Assembly (NCBI GenBank): GCA_910575245.1
Contig: CAJTEN010000006.1
Location: 164,032-228,031, forward strand
DNA length: 64,000 nt
Direction of reading: 5' to 3'
DNA from: Clostridia bacterium
GTDB taxonomy: Bacteria; Bacillota; Clostridia; Lachnospirales; Lachnospiraceae
Below the pieces are notes generated by a model, which was given only the letters and a program-made list of their open reading frames with translations, made no database searches and was not told the DNA's origin. Every line of letters starts with the position of its first letter. Position 1 is the first letter of the stretch. Shown piece by piece: positions 28,215 to 38,150 of the stretch. Position numbers and translations under genes: made by a program.

Positions 28215-29918
28215 TTATTTAATCCTCACAAATCCCTGATTTTCTATTTTGTATATAATATCGCATTCATTTGCAAGACTCATATGATGAGTCACCATAA
28301 GTATCGTCTTATTCTTTTTCACCTGTCGTATAGAGTCTATCACAGCCTTTTCTGTTTCCATATCTAATGCGGCAGTAGCTTCATCCATAACCAACAGTTC
28401 AAAATCTCTATATAAAGCCCTGGCCAAGCCAAGTCTCTGCCGCTGCCCTCCTGACACAATTGTTGCATTTTCATCAATCAGTGTATCAATCCCCTCTGGC
28501 ATCCGTGCAACATCATCCCAAATCTGTGCGCATTTTAAACATTCAATTACTTTATTGTCATCTATCTTTTCTTCGTTTTCGAAAAAAGCTATATTCCGCC
28601 GAATTGTTTCTCCATTCAGATATACAACCTGTGGAATATAACTTACTATTTCCCCTATATTTGATTCACACTTCCCCTGAGAATCTGTCTGTGCAATAAT
28701 ATCATAATCATCATAAAAAATACTCCCTTCCTGAGGTTTCAACAAACCAATGACCAAATCTAAAAAAGTTGTTTTTCCTACTCCGGAAACTCCTATAACA
28801 GCAACCGAATGTCCTACAGGAATATCCATAGATGCTTTTATAAATATTTGTATCCGATCATTATAACAAAATGATAAATTCCTGACATAAATCCCTTTTT
28901 GTAAAATTATTTTTTTATGTCTTGCCGATTTAGTAATCCTCTCCTTTTCCTTAATTTCTTCGTATCTACCTAAACATTCTTTGATTACTTCATATGGCTT
29001 TCTTGCAAATTCAATACCATTCAGGCCACTGACAATACTATATGCCAGTGGTATCATTTTAGTCAGCACAGCAATATAAATAGTTGTTGACAAAATATAT
29101 ATTAAGTTCTCTTCCGGATTCCACAGAAAAAAACCCAACATAATAAAAATTATCGCCATGACAGAGTTTTGCATTAACATACTAATAACACTACTATGAA
29201 ATTTATATTCTCCTTGTATATGAGCATACTTCTGACTTACCTCTTTATACTTTCTTAACATAGCATCCGAATTGTTAATGAGTTTTATCTCTTTAAATGT
29301 CCCAAATGCAATCGAAATCTGCGCGTTCGATTTAATTGAATATATCCTGCTCTTTTCCCCATAATCATTCATTCGTACACGATAACGAATAAACATACCA
29401 ATCATTAATAAGAGAATTAAAATGCAACTTACTATTCCAATCCACTTGCCAGCGAAAATCGTCAATATAAAATACCCGCTCATAGTAAGCACATTCGCTC
29501 CCGTTTCTATACATGTAATAACAATTCCAATACAACTCTCCGTATCACTCCGAATCATAGATAAGGCCTGCATCATATTCTTCTGATTATGAAATATTAA
29601 ATCCTCCTTTATCAATACTTCATATATTTTCATCGATAATTTCTGAGAACCTTCATATAAAAAACGATTGTAAATTTTACATCTGTATAGTTCAAAAAAA
29701 CCTTTTAAAATTGAAATAACACTCATAAAAAAAGTAAACAAAATCAATTCCGCTGATGCCTGCTTTTCACGAGTCACAGTATTAATTATAAAAACAATCA
29801 CAGAAAATCCAAAGATATCCATTACAGGACTTATCAAACTAAAAACAGATAAAATCTTCCAAAGGTTTTTCTCCTCTTTTTCCAAAACATACATTAGATA
29901 TTTAAACATCCTTATCAT
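28215..29918 (-). CDS. ABC transporter, fused permease-ATPase (PglK/MsbA-like flippase type)
   Basis: 567 residues. The first ~310 form a type-I exporter domain with six helices. The ATPase has Walker A GVSGVGKTT (about 376-384), signature VSGGQRQRLGLARAL, Walker B LLVMDEATAALD and switch histidine VTHHMSLANECD. Half transporters of this kind flip lipid-linked oligosaccharides across the membrane as homodimers. The surrounding glycosyltransferases favour a lipid-linked glycan substrate. A truncated paralogue lies at 9751-9953. Lipid or peptide export cannot be excluded from sequence alone. Confidence 0.88.
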   Translation of the reverse strand: MIRMFKYLMYVLEKEEKNLWKILSVFSLISPVMDIFGFSVIVFIINTVTREKQASAELILFTFFMSVISILKGFFELYRCKIYNRFLYEGSQKLSMKIYEVLIKEDLIFHNQKNMMQALSMIRSDTESCIGIVITCIETGANVLTMSGYFILTIFAGKWIGIVSCILILLLMIGMFIRYRVRMNDYGEKSRIYSIKSNAQISIAFGTFKEIKLINNSDAMLRKYKEVSQKYAHIQGEYKFHSSVISMLMQNSVMAIIFIMLGFFLWNPEENLIYILSTTIYIAVLTKMIPLAYSIVSGLNGIEFARKPYEVIKECLGRYEEIKEKERITKSARHKKIILQKGIYVRNLSFCYNDRIQIFIKASMDIPVGHSVAVIGVSGVGKTTFLDLVIGLLKPQEGSIFYDDYDIIAQTDSQGKCESNIGEIVSYIPQVVYLNGETIRRNIAFFENEEKIDDNKVIECLKCAQIWDDVARMPEGIDTLIDENATIVSGGQRQRLGLARALYRDFELLVMDEATAALDMETEKAVIDSIRQVKKNKTILMVTHHMSLANECDIIYKIENQGFVRIK

Positions 29919-29988
29919 GTCATTTTACCCATTTCTTTTATAATACTTTACAATTCAAATACGTCTCATTTATACCTGCTTCTATTCT

Positions 29989-32472
29989 TTACTCCCTCCC
30001 CAACTCATACGCTGGGCTCCCCATATCCTGCCTGAAATAATAACATACAAACGCATCATCCTCATAAAACACGTTCAGCACCGATGGATGTTCCCTGGCA
30101 AACCTCTGGCACCAATCATATGCCTTTGACTCCAAAACAGAGCGGTTTTCAAGCTTCAAATACATCAGCCATGCGTTCTCATACGGTGGAAATTCCCCGG
30201 CTGCCTCCTCTTCCGAAACCTGTCCTGCTATAATATCCGGACTCTGACTCGCCCCACTGTCCAGGTATTTGTAAGCATACACATTCCAGAAAGGCTCTAA
30301 ATATTTCTCCTCTCCCATCCACCAGGGCCCCTGGAAAAAATACGACTGTGCATAGAGAAGCGGTTTTTTCTCTACAAAGATAAATACATACTCCGAAGGG
30401 ATACTATATTCTCCCTTGCTGCAATTCTCCACAAAACTCAGCAGTTCTTCATGCCACCCATACTGGATAACAGGATACAATTCATCTGTAGGCGACACAA
30501 TCGTATAGCTATAATGCGGAAAGGTATTGATAATTTCTTCCGTCACCATCGCCGCCGCATTATATCGCGACAGTTCATAAAACAACAGTCCACGGAAGTT
30601 TCCTGTCACAATCATCCCAACATAAATACCCACAATCGCTACCAGTGAAGCCACTCTGCGCACAAGATCCTTACAAAATCCCAATATACCTGATAACAAC
30701 ACATCAACCGGCATGACCATAACCGCGAGCAGCATCATATGACCTGGTGCAAAAAACCGTCCCTCCGGCAGGAAATCCGGCAAGCCGATCATAGGCGCCG
30801 CATAACTCAATATATAGAGAACCGAAGCCAGAATCACAGGCGGATATCCTGCACAAACCTCGCGAAAACGGGCAAACTTCTCCTTTCGTACGGTCAGCCA
30901 GCAAAATATCGCCGCCGCTATAGAAATCACTATCATCCAGCCACCCCGGCTCTTTCCATATAATGCACTGTATCCCTTATCAAAAACTTCTACCACACCA
31001 CGAAGTAAGGTTGCCGTAATACTGGCCTCATTGCGTTGAAGATCCTGAATCCCTTCTCCTGGATCCGCGTTCTCAACAGTCTTCTCCATATCATCTATCT
31101 CTTCTGCATTACTGATCTCTTCTGTACGATCCACAGTTCCGCTCTGATTCCGTGTCCCTCTGCTCTCCTCGCCGCTTATGGCATTTACCGCCCAATCTAT
31201 AGATACATTGAAGGGCATTCCCTGAGCCAATGCTCCTGCCATTGGCATCACAGCAAGCAAGCCCGCACAGAGAACCGAAGATACCAGCGGAATCAAGTAC
31301 TTTCTGTTAAACAGTCTCTTCAATGCAAAAACAGCAAAAGATGCACAAATCACCGCCGCCATCAGAAGTGTATGAAAATGAACCATAGCCACGACAGTGC
31401 ACGACATCAGAAATAGAAAAAGATTTTCATCCCAGAAGTACCTGCAAACCTTTCCCGTTTTTCCCACAGAACCGACGATATGTTCCCGTCTCAGATATTC
31501 CGTAAGATACAAGGCACTCAAGCATACGGTATGCAATCCGAATTCCTGCGGCAGTGTGATCTGCAGACGGAACATGCTGTGAATCAGATCCGCATTGCTA
31601 AGATCCATCGTCAGAAACAGCATCAACACGAAGAGCGGCGTGTATCGCCAACAAAATACCTCTCTGAGCAAAAGATAAACCGAGAGCAGGAAAACCGCCA
31701 CATGAATTCCCTGCAAAAAAAGCAAAATACTGTATATTTTAATTCCAAGCAGGGTGTGCATACAATAGATAAAGCAGTGCATCGCTTCTGGATAAACACC
31801 GTCGGGAAAAATTCTTCCCTGGATCAATTCATACACCCATTTATGATGTGTATACAGATCTCCGTACCCGTATGAATATACCTGAAACGCACCATAATTA
31901 AAATAGATCATGCCGAACAGAAGCACTATAGCCAAGATGCCGTAACGCCAGAACAGTAAGCTTACTCTACGTCCAAAACACCAGATTTTCTCTTTTGCCC
32001 TTACCCTGACTTTCGTCCAATTGCACGCCTTTAACTTTTTAATATAATCAAAACTGAGATATCTGGCTGCCCTCTTTACATACTTAAAAAACACGATGAA
32101 GAAAAGCATCACAAGTACCAATTCCCTGTATTTTCCTTTTAATGTCCTAACGTCAGGAAATTTCGCCTCCATCATGCCCTTATATTTTCTGTTTAGATAT
32201 GCCGCAATATTTTTTACCAAAGCTAATAGGAATACGCCATAAAACAACAAGCATACAATCCACTGGCTCAATACCTGGAACAATCCCAGGACTAAAACCA
32301 CTATATTCATGATCGCAATCGGAACCGTAACACAGAAACCAAAACGCCAGGTCTTTGACTTTCCTCTTAAATGACTGTGAAAGACCACCGATGGCCAGAG
32401 AAACATCAGAAACAGATACCCGCAAAACACCTTCCCGTATTCCAATACCCAATACCATATATTCATGCTCAT
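29989..32472 (-). CDS. Large polytopic membrane protein, possible GT-C glycosyltransferase (paralogue 2)
   Basis: About 827 residues, whole-length paralogue of the 750-residue protein at 19024-21276. Shared blocks include WVLEYGKVFCGYLFLMFLWP at the start, GYGDLYTHHKWVYELIQG then GVYPEAMHCFIYCMHTLLG in the loop, and a C-terminal soluble part ending VLNVFYEDDAFVCYYF. The acidic insertion around EESRGTRNQSGTVDRTEE lies between helices. AAAGGAG nine bases before the ATG at 32472 favours this start over 32514. Function is unknown. The GC content is higher than in paralogue 1, so the copies have different histories. Confidence 0.6.
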   Translation of the reverse strand: MSMNIWYWVLEYGKVFCGYLFLMFLWPSVVFHSHLRGKSKTWRFGFCVTVPIAIMNIVVLVLGLFQVLSQWIVCLLFYGVFLLALVKNIAAYLNRKYKGMMEAKFPDVRTLKGKYRELVLVMLFFIVFFKYVKRAARYLSFDYIKKLKACNWTKVRVRAKEKIWCFGRRVSLLFWRYGILAIVLLFGMIYFNYGAFQVYSYGYGDLYTHHKWVYELIQGRIFPDGVYPEAMHCFIYCMHTLLGIKIYSILLFLQGIHVAVFLLSVYLLLREVFCWRYTPLFVLMLFLTMDLSNADLIHSMFRLQITLPQEFGLHTVCLSALYLTEYLRREHIVGSVGKTGKVCRYFWDENLFLFLMSCTVVAMVHFHTLLMAAVICASFAVFALKRLFNRKYLIPLVSSVLCAGLLAVMPMAGALAQGMPFNVSIDWAVNAISGEESRGTRNQSGTVDRTEEISNAEEIDDMEKTVENADPGEGIQDLQRNEASITATLLRGVVEVFDKGYSALYGKSRGGWMIVISIAAAIFCWLTVRKEKFARFREVCAGYPPVILASVLYILSYAAPMIGLPDFLPEGRFFAPGHMMLLAVMVMPVDVLLSGILGFCKDLVRRVASLVAIVGIYVGMIVTGNFRGLLFYELSRYNAAAMVTEEIINTFPHYSYTIVSPTDELYPVIQYGWHEELLSFVENCSKGEYSIPSEYVFIFVEKKPLLYAQSYFFQGPWWMGEEKYLEPFWNVYAYKYLDSGASQSPDIIAGQVSEEEAAGEFPPYENAWLMYLKLENRSVLESKAYDWCQRFAREHPSVLNVFYEDDAFVCYYFRQDMGSPAYELGRE

Positions 32473-32538
32473 GCTGCTTCTCTCCTTTCGCACATGTCGT
32501 TCAATTTTTATCAATCATAAAATCTTCTGCGCGACTTT

Positions 32539-33963
32539 TCAGTACAATTCAATCATCCCGATCTTATATCCATACTTCGCCATCTCCTGGTCATTCGCCA
32601 GGAGAATCCTGTCGCCGGTAATCGGATCTGTAAGCAGAAAATATACTTCATACTTCACATGCAGCAGTTCTTTTAACGGAATATCCGCTTCCAGAACCGC
32701 CGTCCTTTCCCTTTCATTCCCGCCTGACAGACTACGCAGTTCACCACTTATGTCGAAGGTCAGGTACCCACCCTGATCCTTGTCATAGAAGATCAATTCC
32801 GCCTCCGGCTCGATATACATCGGGGCAAACCCTACATTTCCTATTGCCACTCTCACTTCAATATGATCCATAAAAGTATTGTGATAAAATTCCGCTTTCC
32901 TGATCAACAGCCGATAGCCCAGATGGCGCTCGATATAAGTATAGCCGTCCATCCCTTTAAAGCAGTTATTTTCCGTGATCTTCGTTTCCTTCCACTTCTC
33001 CAGAACCGCCTGATCATGCATTTCATTCAAGTATGTGACATGCATTTGTGCCATGTCTCTGACAGCATTGTCAAAATCATTGTAAGGATTATTATCAATA
33101 ACTTCCCCGCCATTAGGTACGAAGCGGCACAACTCCTCCTGAAAGGCCAATTCCTCCGCCCTTTCCGTGACCACCTTTCCCTGAACCTCATATGCCCTGT
33201 AGGTACCATAATCACTCTCATTTCCCAGCATCCCGTCATTATAGAGACTGATCCTGCCGGCCAGAAGGTGATCCTGCATAGATTCCTCCGTCCCATCCTG
33301 CAAACCGGTGATTCTGCGCCATTGTTCCGGCGTTCTGACTGCCAGATAAATCGCCGGCTCCGTCACACTGTCCAATTTCTCAGTCAGCCGGAACAAATCA
33401 CCGGCTCCGAAATATTTCGTAGTATTCATCTCGCCCCAGTTGCCGGTAAACAGACCCTGAATAATAAAAATCTGTTCGCTTGACTCCCTCAGTACAATCT
33501 CCAGCTGCTCCATATGCCGCAGAATAATATCGATCGTCTCCGGTTCGTACTTCTCATTCTCCCCGTCCCAGTCGTACATAAAACGTACGATCAACTGCTT
33601 GTCGAGATCTCCCAGTGCCTGGAACAACGCTTCGATATTGGCCATTCCCGTTTCACTGACTTCCCCGTAACGATAGTACTGCAGATTGATCTCAACCAGA
33701 GTCAGGCTTGTATTATCGTCTCCTTGATACATTTCCTGCACCAGCTGCCAGTAATTCACCTTTTCATCCGTTATCATATAACGGTATAGATTATAGAATC
33801 CCCGCCTGGGATTTCTCAGTTCCCTGGCGGACTCCCGGAATCTGTAATTTTCCATCCTGATATTCCCTTGATAATTATTTAATATCACAACACATAAGGG
33901 CGTTATCACGATCAGCGATATGATAAGCACCCTGAAAAATCTTATTCTGTCTATCCGATTCAT
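32539..33963 (-). CDS. Membrane-anchored DUF4874/DUF4832-type TIM-barrel protein
   Basis: 474 residues with an N-terminal membrane anchor (VLIISLIVITPLCVVIL). Then come ELRNPRRGFYNLYRY, LIVRFMYDWDGENE and FIIQGLFTGNWGEMNTTKY, the pattern of the DUF4874 glycosidase-like barrel. The C-terminal DUF4832-like part has GNVGFAPMYIEPEAELIFYD, a beta-sandwich. The active site, if any, faces outside the cell. It follows the GT2 gene by six bases in the Pel-like operon, so a role in processing or binding the secreted polymer is likely but unproven. Confidence 0.7.
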   Translation of the reverse strand: MNRIDRIRFFRVLIISLIVITPLCVVILNNYQGNIRMENYRFRESARELRNPRRGFYNLYRYMITDEKVNYWQLVQEMYQGDDNTSLTLVEINLQYYRYGEVSETGMANIEALFQALGDLDKQLIVRFMYDWDGENEKYEPETIDIILRHMEQLEIVLRESSEQIFIIQGLFTGNWGEMNTTKYFGAGDLFRLTEKLDSVTEPAIYLAVRTPEQWRRITGLQDGTEESMQDHLLAGRISLYNDGMLGNESDYGTYRAYEVQGKVVTERAEELAFQEELCRFVPNGGEVIDNNPYNDFDNAVRDMAQMHVTYLNEMHDQAVLEKWKETKITENNCFKGMDGYTYIERHLGYRLLIRKAEFYHNTFMDHIEVRVAIGNVGFAPMYIEPEAELIFYDKDQGGYLTFDISGELRSLSGGNERERTAVLEADIPLKELLHVKYEVYFLLTDPITGDRILLANDQEMAKYGYKIGMIELY

Positions 33964-33969
33964 ATTGTC

Positions 33970-35088
33970 TTATACCAGATCATGGCTGTCCGGCTGCAGC
34001 ACCTTCACGCTAAACACAACCGCCAGTACACTCAGAAACATACGCAGCATATACCTTGCCGGTTCCAATCCCGAATGCATGCTCTTACCATCCGTTCTCG
34101 CATGCATCACCGCCGGCATCTCAGCCACTTGAAACTCAAGCAGCAGCATCTGCATGACCATATTGGCATCAGGGTACTGATGATCAAAATTGTTATACTT
34201 CGAATAATAAGTAAATGCCCTCCTGCTCAATCCTTGAAGCCCGGTTGTCGGATCCGCGATCCGTCTTCCCGTTGCCACACGGATCATGGTCCGAAACAGG
34301 CTAAAAGCAAATCGCTTCCACACAGAGATCCTGAATGCCGTACTCCCTTCCATGAATCTGGAAGCCAGAATGATATCCGGCTGCTCCCCATCCTGTCCCT
34401 TCTCCTGCAGCTTCTGGCAGATCAGGGGGATATTGCATGGGTCATGCTGTCCATCGGCGTCCATCTGTATCACATACCGGTAGTTATTCCGCACCGCATA
34501 CTTATACCCCAGCTGAAGCGCACTCCCATAGCCGAGTCCATACACATTCTTAATCTGCATACACGGATAATCGTCTATGATCTGGCCGGAAGCGTCCGTA
34601 GAAGCATCATTGATGCACAGAATATCCGCCTTCTCCCGGATCTCCGGCTGCGATAATTGTGCCAATACTTTACCTATATTTTTCTCCTCATTTTTAACCG
34701 GCAGAATGATCAACAGTTCCTTCTCTTCTGACCGGTGATATCCTCCCTCTTTTTCATGAAGCAGCATGGAGAGATTAATCGCCAGTTCCTGATTTTTCAT
34801 CATCAGGTGGGAAATAAGCAGGCTGAATCGATAACTGACAACCAAGCCTGCCACTCCGATACCGCTCATCACCAGTTCTCCGATTCCCTTAAGTTCCGCA
34901 ATCCATCCAGATAGCCAGGAAACTGCCGCCAGAATGATCAATATCCCCCCTATGATCTCCCAGATAACAGCAAAATCGGCGGTCATTTTTTTGACGCAGA
35001 GAAACCAGAAGCTGCATAACATGACCGCAATGCCTGCAGCAAACATTATCATTTCCACAATGCTGCCTGCTTCTATTTTCATACCCAT
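33970..35088 (-). CDS. Membrane-linked family 2 glycosyltransferase (DPM/DPG-synthase-like)
   Basis: 372 residues. Three or four hydrophobic helices fill the first ~115 residues (IVEMIMFAAGIAVMLCSFWF, FAVIWEIIGGILIILAAVSW). A GT-A domain follows with LLIILPVKNEEKNIGKVLAQ, DILCINDASTDAS and the DxD in YVIQMDADGQHDP. The N-terminal helices differ from classical dolichol-phosphate-type enzymes, which carry theirs at the C terminus. It lies nine bases after pelG. It may prime or modify the Pel-like polymer; PelF is the main polymerase in known systems. Confidence 0.85.
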   Translation of the reverse strand: MGMKIEAGSIVEMIMFAAGIAVMLCSFWFLCVKKMTADFAVIWEIIGGILIILAAVSWLSGWIAELKGIGELVMSGIGVAGLVVSYRFSLLISHLMMKNQELAINLSMLLHEKEGGYHRSEEKELLIILPVKNEEKNIGKVLAQLSQPEIREKADILCINDASTDASGQIIDDYPCMQIKNVYGLGYGSALQLGYKYAVRNNYRYVIQMDADGQHDPCNIPLICQKLQEKGQDGEQPDIILASRFMEGSTAFRISVWKRFAFSLFRTMIRVATGRRIADPTTGLQGLSRRAFTYYSKYNNFDHQYPDANMVMQMLLLEFQVAEMPAVMHARTDGKSMHSGLEPARYMLRMFLSVLAVVFSVKVLQPDSHDLV

Positions 35089-35097
35089 GCCTTTCTT

Positions 35098-36576
35098 CTA
35101 ACCCGCTGTTCTGCGTATCTTTTTCTTTTTTGTCCCGTCAGACTTCCGATAAACTACACTGGAGGGCATCTTCCCATGACCGCGCTTCAGCAGCATCCAT
35201 TGACAGAATGTTGTCCTCTCCAGATTCTTTTCCACACGGCGCAGTCTGGCATAAGCCACTGTCCATCCGGCAAAAGCCCCAAACAGTACGCCGAGCCCAT
35301 ACCAGATTTCTGACAGATGTGTGGCGAAAACGCTTCCCAGAAAAGTAACAAAGCAAAAGCAAAATGTAGTCAATACCGCTCCCGCCAGATCATTATAATA
35401 GTACAGGAATAAAATTGCCGCATACATCAGAAACAATACAAAATATCCCGCCGCCATGCAAGGATAAATCCGCATCACCATTCCTCCAAATCCATACCGG
35501 GGCAGAAGTACAATACACAACAAATATACTACCACGGATATGATGAACTGAATCCGCACAAGGCTCATCAGTTCATTAGATATTGAGCGAAACATCCGGC
35601 GTTTCGCATTATCAATGTCCGCTCTCTTTCCGCCGATTACCGCCTCAGAATACGCTCTGTATTTGTCATGAAAATGCATCTCAATCCGGGCTATGAAGAT
35701 AACCGTTGCCGATATATTCGTAAACATTGCGATACAGGTTGCCATATCATAGGGCTGGTTACACACAAAACTCTTAACCACAACGATCCTCATATCCGTT
35801 GTCCAGAATACGAAGTTATGAATATAAAGCCCCAGAATATACAGGAAATTGGCTGCCACCAGTTGCCACCATTTCCCGAAATATTTCAACACGGGCTTAT
35901 AGCGGCTGCTGTTTTTGACAAAGTATCGTTTCACCGTAGCAAACTCCATGACAGCGATGAAGAAGAATCCGACCATCAATGAAAACAGAATGCTGATCGT
36001 AACTTCCCAGCGGAATAAGAATTTTAAAACCAGGGAAAGGATAAAGGTTATTACCATACCGATCAGAAAATAAAGGGAGATCTTCTGATAATCCTTACAT
36101 ATGGAAAGATACAGCATCGAGTAAAAAATCAGTACCAGCGAGATATAACCACAGAATCCCGTAAACACGTAAAATACGCTCACCCCGCCCACAAAATGTT
36201 CCCACAGGCAGAACGGAATCCCAAAAAGGCAGCTGAATACGACATTGAACATCAGGCCCAGATAATAGCAGGGTAATATATCCTGATATCGTTCCTCGAA
36301 AATAGCGTCCTGCATATACTTGGACAACACCGCATTAAAAGGCGACGATGTCAGCAATGCAAAGATAAAAATATATAACACCGTACAGAAAAACACTTCC
36401 CTGTCAAGATACGCCGATTTATTCAGTCCCAGCACATAACCCATCAGAATGATATTCGCGATGACAAGAATCATCGGAGCCACCGTAGCAATGGTGCTGT
36501 ACGTAAAGCCCACCAGATTTGCAAAAACAGACTTTTTCTCAAAGATATGATTTAGTTTAACGCCAATACCTGCCAT
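35098..36576 (-). CDS. pelG: PelG-like polysaccharide transporter (MOP/flippase superfamily)
   Basis: 492 residues with about 12 membrane helices. The start MAGIGVKLNHIFEKKSVFAN and the following AYSTIATVAPMILVI-type helix match the opening of PelG proteins (MAGIG-x-L). PelG moves the nascent Pel chain across the cytoplasmic membrane. It follows pelF by four bases, as in known pel operons. No frame problems. The C-terminal basic tail (KSDGTKKKKIRRTAG) is an extra feature. Confidence 0.88.
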   Translation of the reverse strand: MAGIGVKLNHIFEKKSVFANLVGFTYSTIATVAPMILVIANIILMGYVLGLNKSAYLDREVFFCTVLYIFIFALLTSSPFNAVLSKYMQDAIFEERYQDILPCYYLGLMFNVVFSCLFGIPFCLWEHFVGGVSVFYVFTGFCGYISLVLIFYSMLYLSICKDYQKISLYFLIGMVITFILSLVLKFLFRWEVTISILFSLMVGFFFIAVMEFATVKRYFVKNSSRYKPVLKYFGKWWQLVAANFLYILGLYIHNFVFWTTDMRIVVVKSFVCNQPYDMATCIAMFTNISATVIFIARIEMHFHDKYRAYSEAVIGGKRADIDNAKRRMFRSISNELMSLVRIQFIISVVVYLLCIVLLPRYGFGGMVMRIYPCMAAGYFVLFLMYAAILFLYYYNDLAGAVLTTFCFCFVTFLGSVFATHLSEIWYGLGVLFGAFAGWTVAYARLRRVEKNLERTTFCQWMLLKRGHGKMPSSVVYRKSDGTKKKKIRRTAG

Positions 36577-36580
36577 GGTC

Positions 36581-38062
36581 TTATACCTCTCCTATATAAG
36601 TTTCCTCCTGCTGCTTCACAGGTTGTACATCTTCTTCCGGCCAGGGTTGCTGCATACTTGCTGCAAAATCTTTATACACTTCACCATATGCCTGAAGCAT
36701 ACTCTCCATTCGATAGAGCGACGATACTCTGTAATAACCGTTTTCTCCCATCCGAAGACGCATTTGCTTATCCTTTGCCAGCATAAGAATCGCCTGTGTT
36801 ATCTCTCCTATATTCATGATATGAGTTATGATCCCTGCCTCTCCGAACTGATCTCCCTCGTTCCCTAGGATCAGTCCGCTACAGTCTCCCACATCCGTTG
36901 CAATCACAGGTTTATGCGCCGCAAAGCTTTCCAGAATCGTCAATGGCTGCCCTTCACTGATACTGGTCAGGATCATCATATCCATTTTCCCATAATATTC
37001 CAGCACATTCACTTTGCCGGTAAAGATAACATCGGGAATATCCATGATACCTACCATGTCAAAACATTCCTGTGCGTAACTGTCATCATTATCCCATGGT
37101 CCCATAATCCATAGCTTTAATCTTGGTTCCTGTTCTTTCGCAAATCCGTACGCCTGTATCAGTGTTTTCACATCCTTGATCGGTGTCACACGGAACACTG
37201 CACCGACATAGATCTCCTCTTCCTCGGCATCCGTTTTTCCTAGAAGATCCTGAAACTTCTCAACCTGAATCCCATTGGGTATCACCATGGTCTTTTCCAT
37301 CGGACATTCCAGATCAACCTGCAATTCTCTGGCACGTCCGTACAGGCTGGTTACCAGTTCCGCTCTGTCATAGGCCATCTTGGACATTTTGCGAAACTGC
37401 TCGATCCAAATATTCTTATAGATACCTTTCACCCATTTGGATCGGATCAGTTCTTCTTCACGTTCCCTGGTATAGATACCATGTTCCGACACCAGCAAGC
37501 GCCCTCCATGGATATGCTTTCCCATACAGCCAAGTATACCTGCATAGCCGGTGCACAGACAATGATACACATCCGCTTTCGGAACTTTCATCTGCAACGT
37601 CCGAAACAGCGGCAGATAGATCGAACGCATCGTCCATAAGAAATCCGTAAATACAATCTGGCTGTAATTTAACATATAAAATTCCGTAACGGCATTCAGG
37701 AAATCCTCTCCCATCAGCAGATCATTAAGGGAACGCTTCTTTTTCTGAAAATAGTCAATCAGCGCTTCCCATTCCACCTGCCTGCCCAGCAGAAGACTGC
37801 GCAAAGCCTGATATTCTTTCTTGTTCATCCGGCTCTTTCTTTTGCGCCTGCACCAATCCAGATCATCCAGATAAAGTTCATGCACTTCCACCACGTTTTC
37901 AGGCAGCTCATATACAAATTTCCCCCGCAGATCCCGATTTGCCACGATTGCCAGAATGACAAACTCCAGTTTGGGAAAGGAACGAATCAGACCATGTGTC
38001 CAACTGGACATGCCTCCTACTGTATATGGATAACATCCTTCTGCTACTATGCAAATTCTCAT
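36581..38062 (-). CDS. pelF: PelF-like GT4 glycosyltransferase
   Basis: About 493 residues. The N terminus MRICIVAEGCYPYTVGGMSSW is nearly diagnostic for PelF (DUF3492 plus GT4). The C-terminal domain has IYVGAVFRVTPIKDVKTLIQ, a donor-side ISEGQPLTILESFAAHKPVI and VIATDVGDC. PelF polymerises the GalNAc/GlcNAc chain from UDP-sugars in the cytoplasm. The strong AAAAAGGAGG lies one base before an ATG at 38074 and 13 before the ATG at 38062; the conserved family start favours 38062, though neither spacing is ideal. It is between the PelA-position gene and pelG. Confidence 0.92.
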   Translation of the reverse strand: MRICIVAEGCYPYTVGGMSSWTHGLIRSFPKLEFVILAIVANRDLRGKFVYELPENVVEVHELYLDDLDWCRRKRKSRMNKKEYQALRSLLLGRQVEWEALIDYFQKKKRSLNDLLMGEDFLNAVTEFYMLNYSQIVFTDFLWTMRSIYLPLFRTLQMKVPKADVYHCLCTGYAGILGCMGKHIHGGRLLVSEHGIYTREREEELIRSKWVKGIYKNIWIEQFRKMSKMAYDRAELVTSLYGRARELQVDLECPMEKTMVIPNGIQVEKFQDLLGKTDAEEEEIYVGAVFRVTPIKDVKTLIQAYGFAKEQEPRLKLWIMGPWDNDDSYAQECFDMVGIMDIPDVIFTGKVNVLEYYGKMDMMILTSISEGQPLTILESFAAHKPVIATDVGDCSGLILGNEGDQFGEAGIITHIMNIGEITQAILMLAKDKQMRLRMGENGYYRVSSLYRMESMLQAYGEVYKDFAASMQQPWPEEDVQPVKQQEETYIGEV

Positions 38063-38150
38063 CCTTGTAACCATGCCTCCTTTTTAGTCTGCAGGTGTGC
38101 AGCCATAAAATACAACGATCAAAAGAACTTTCGGCTTCCTGACACAAATC

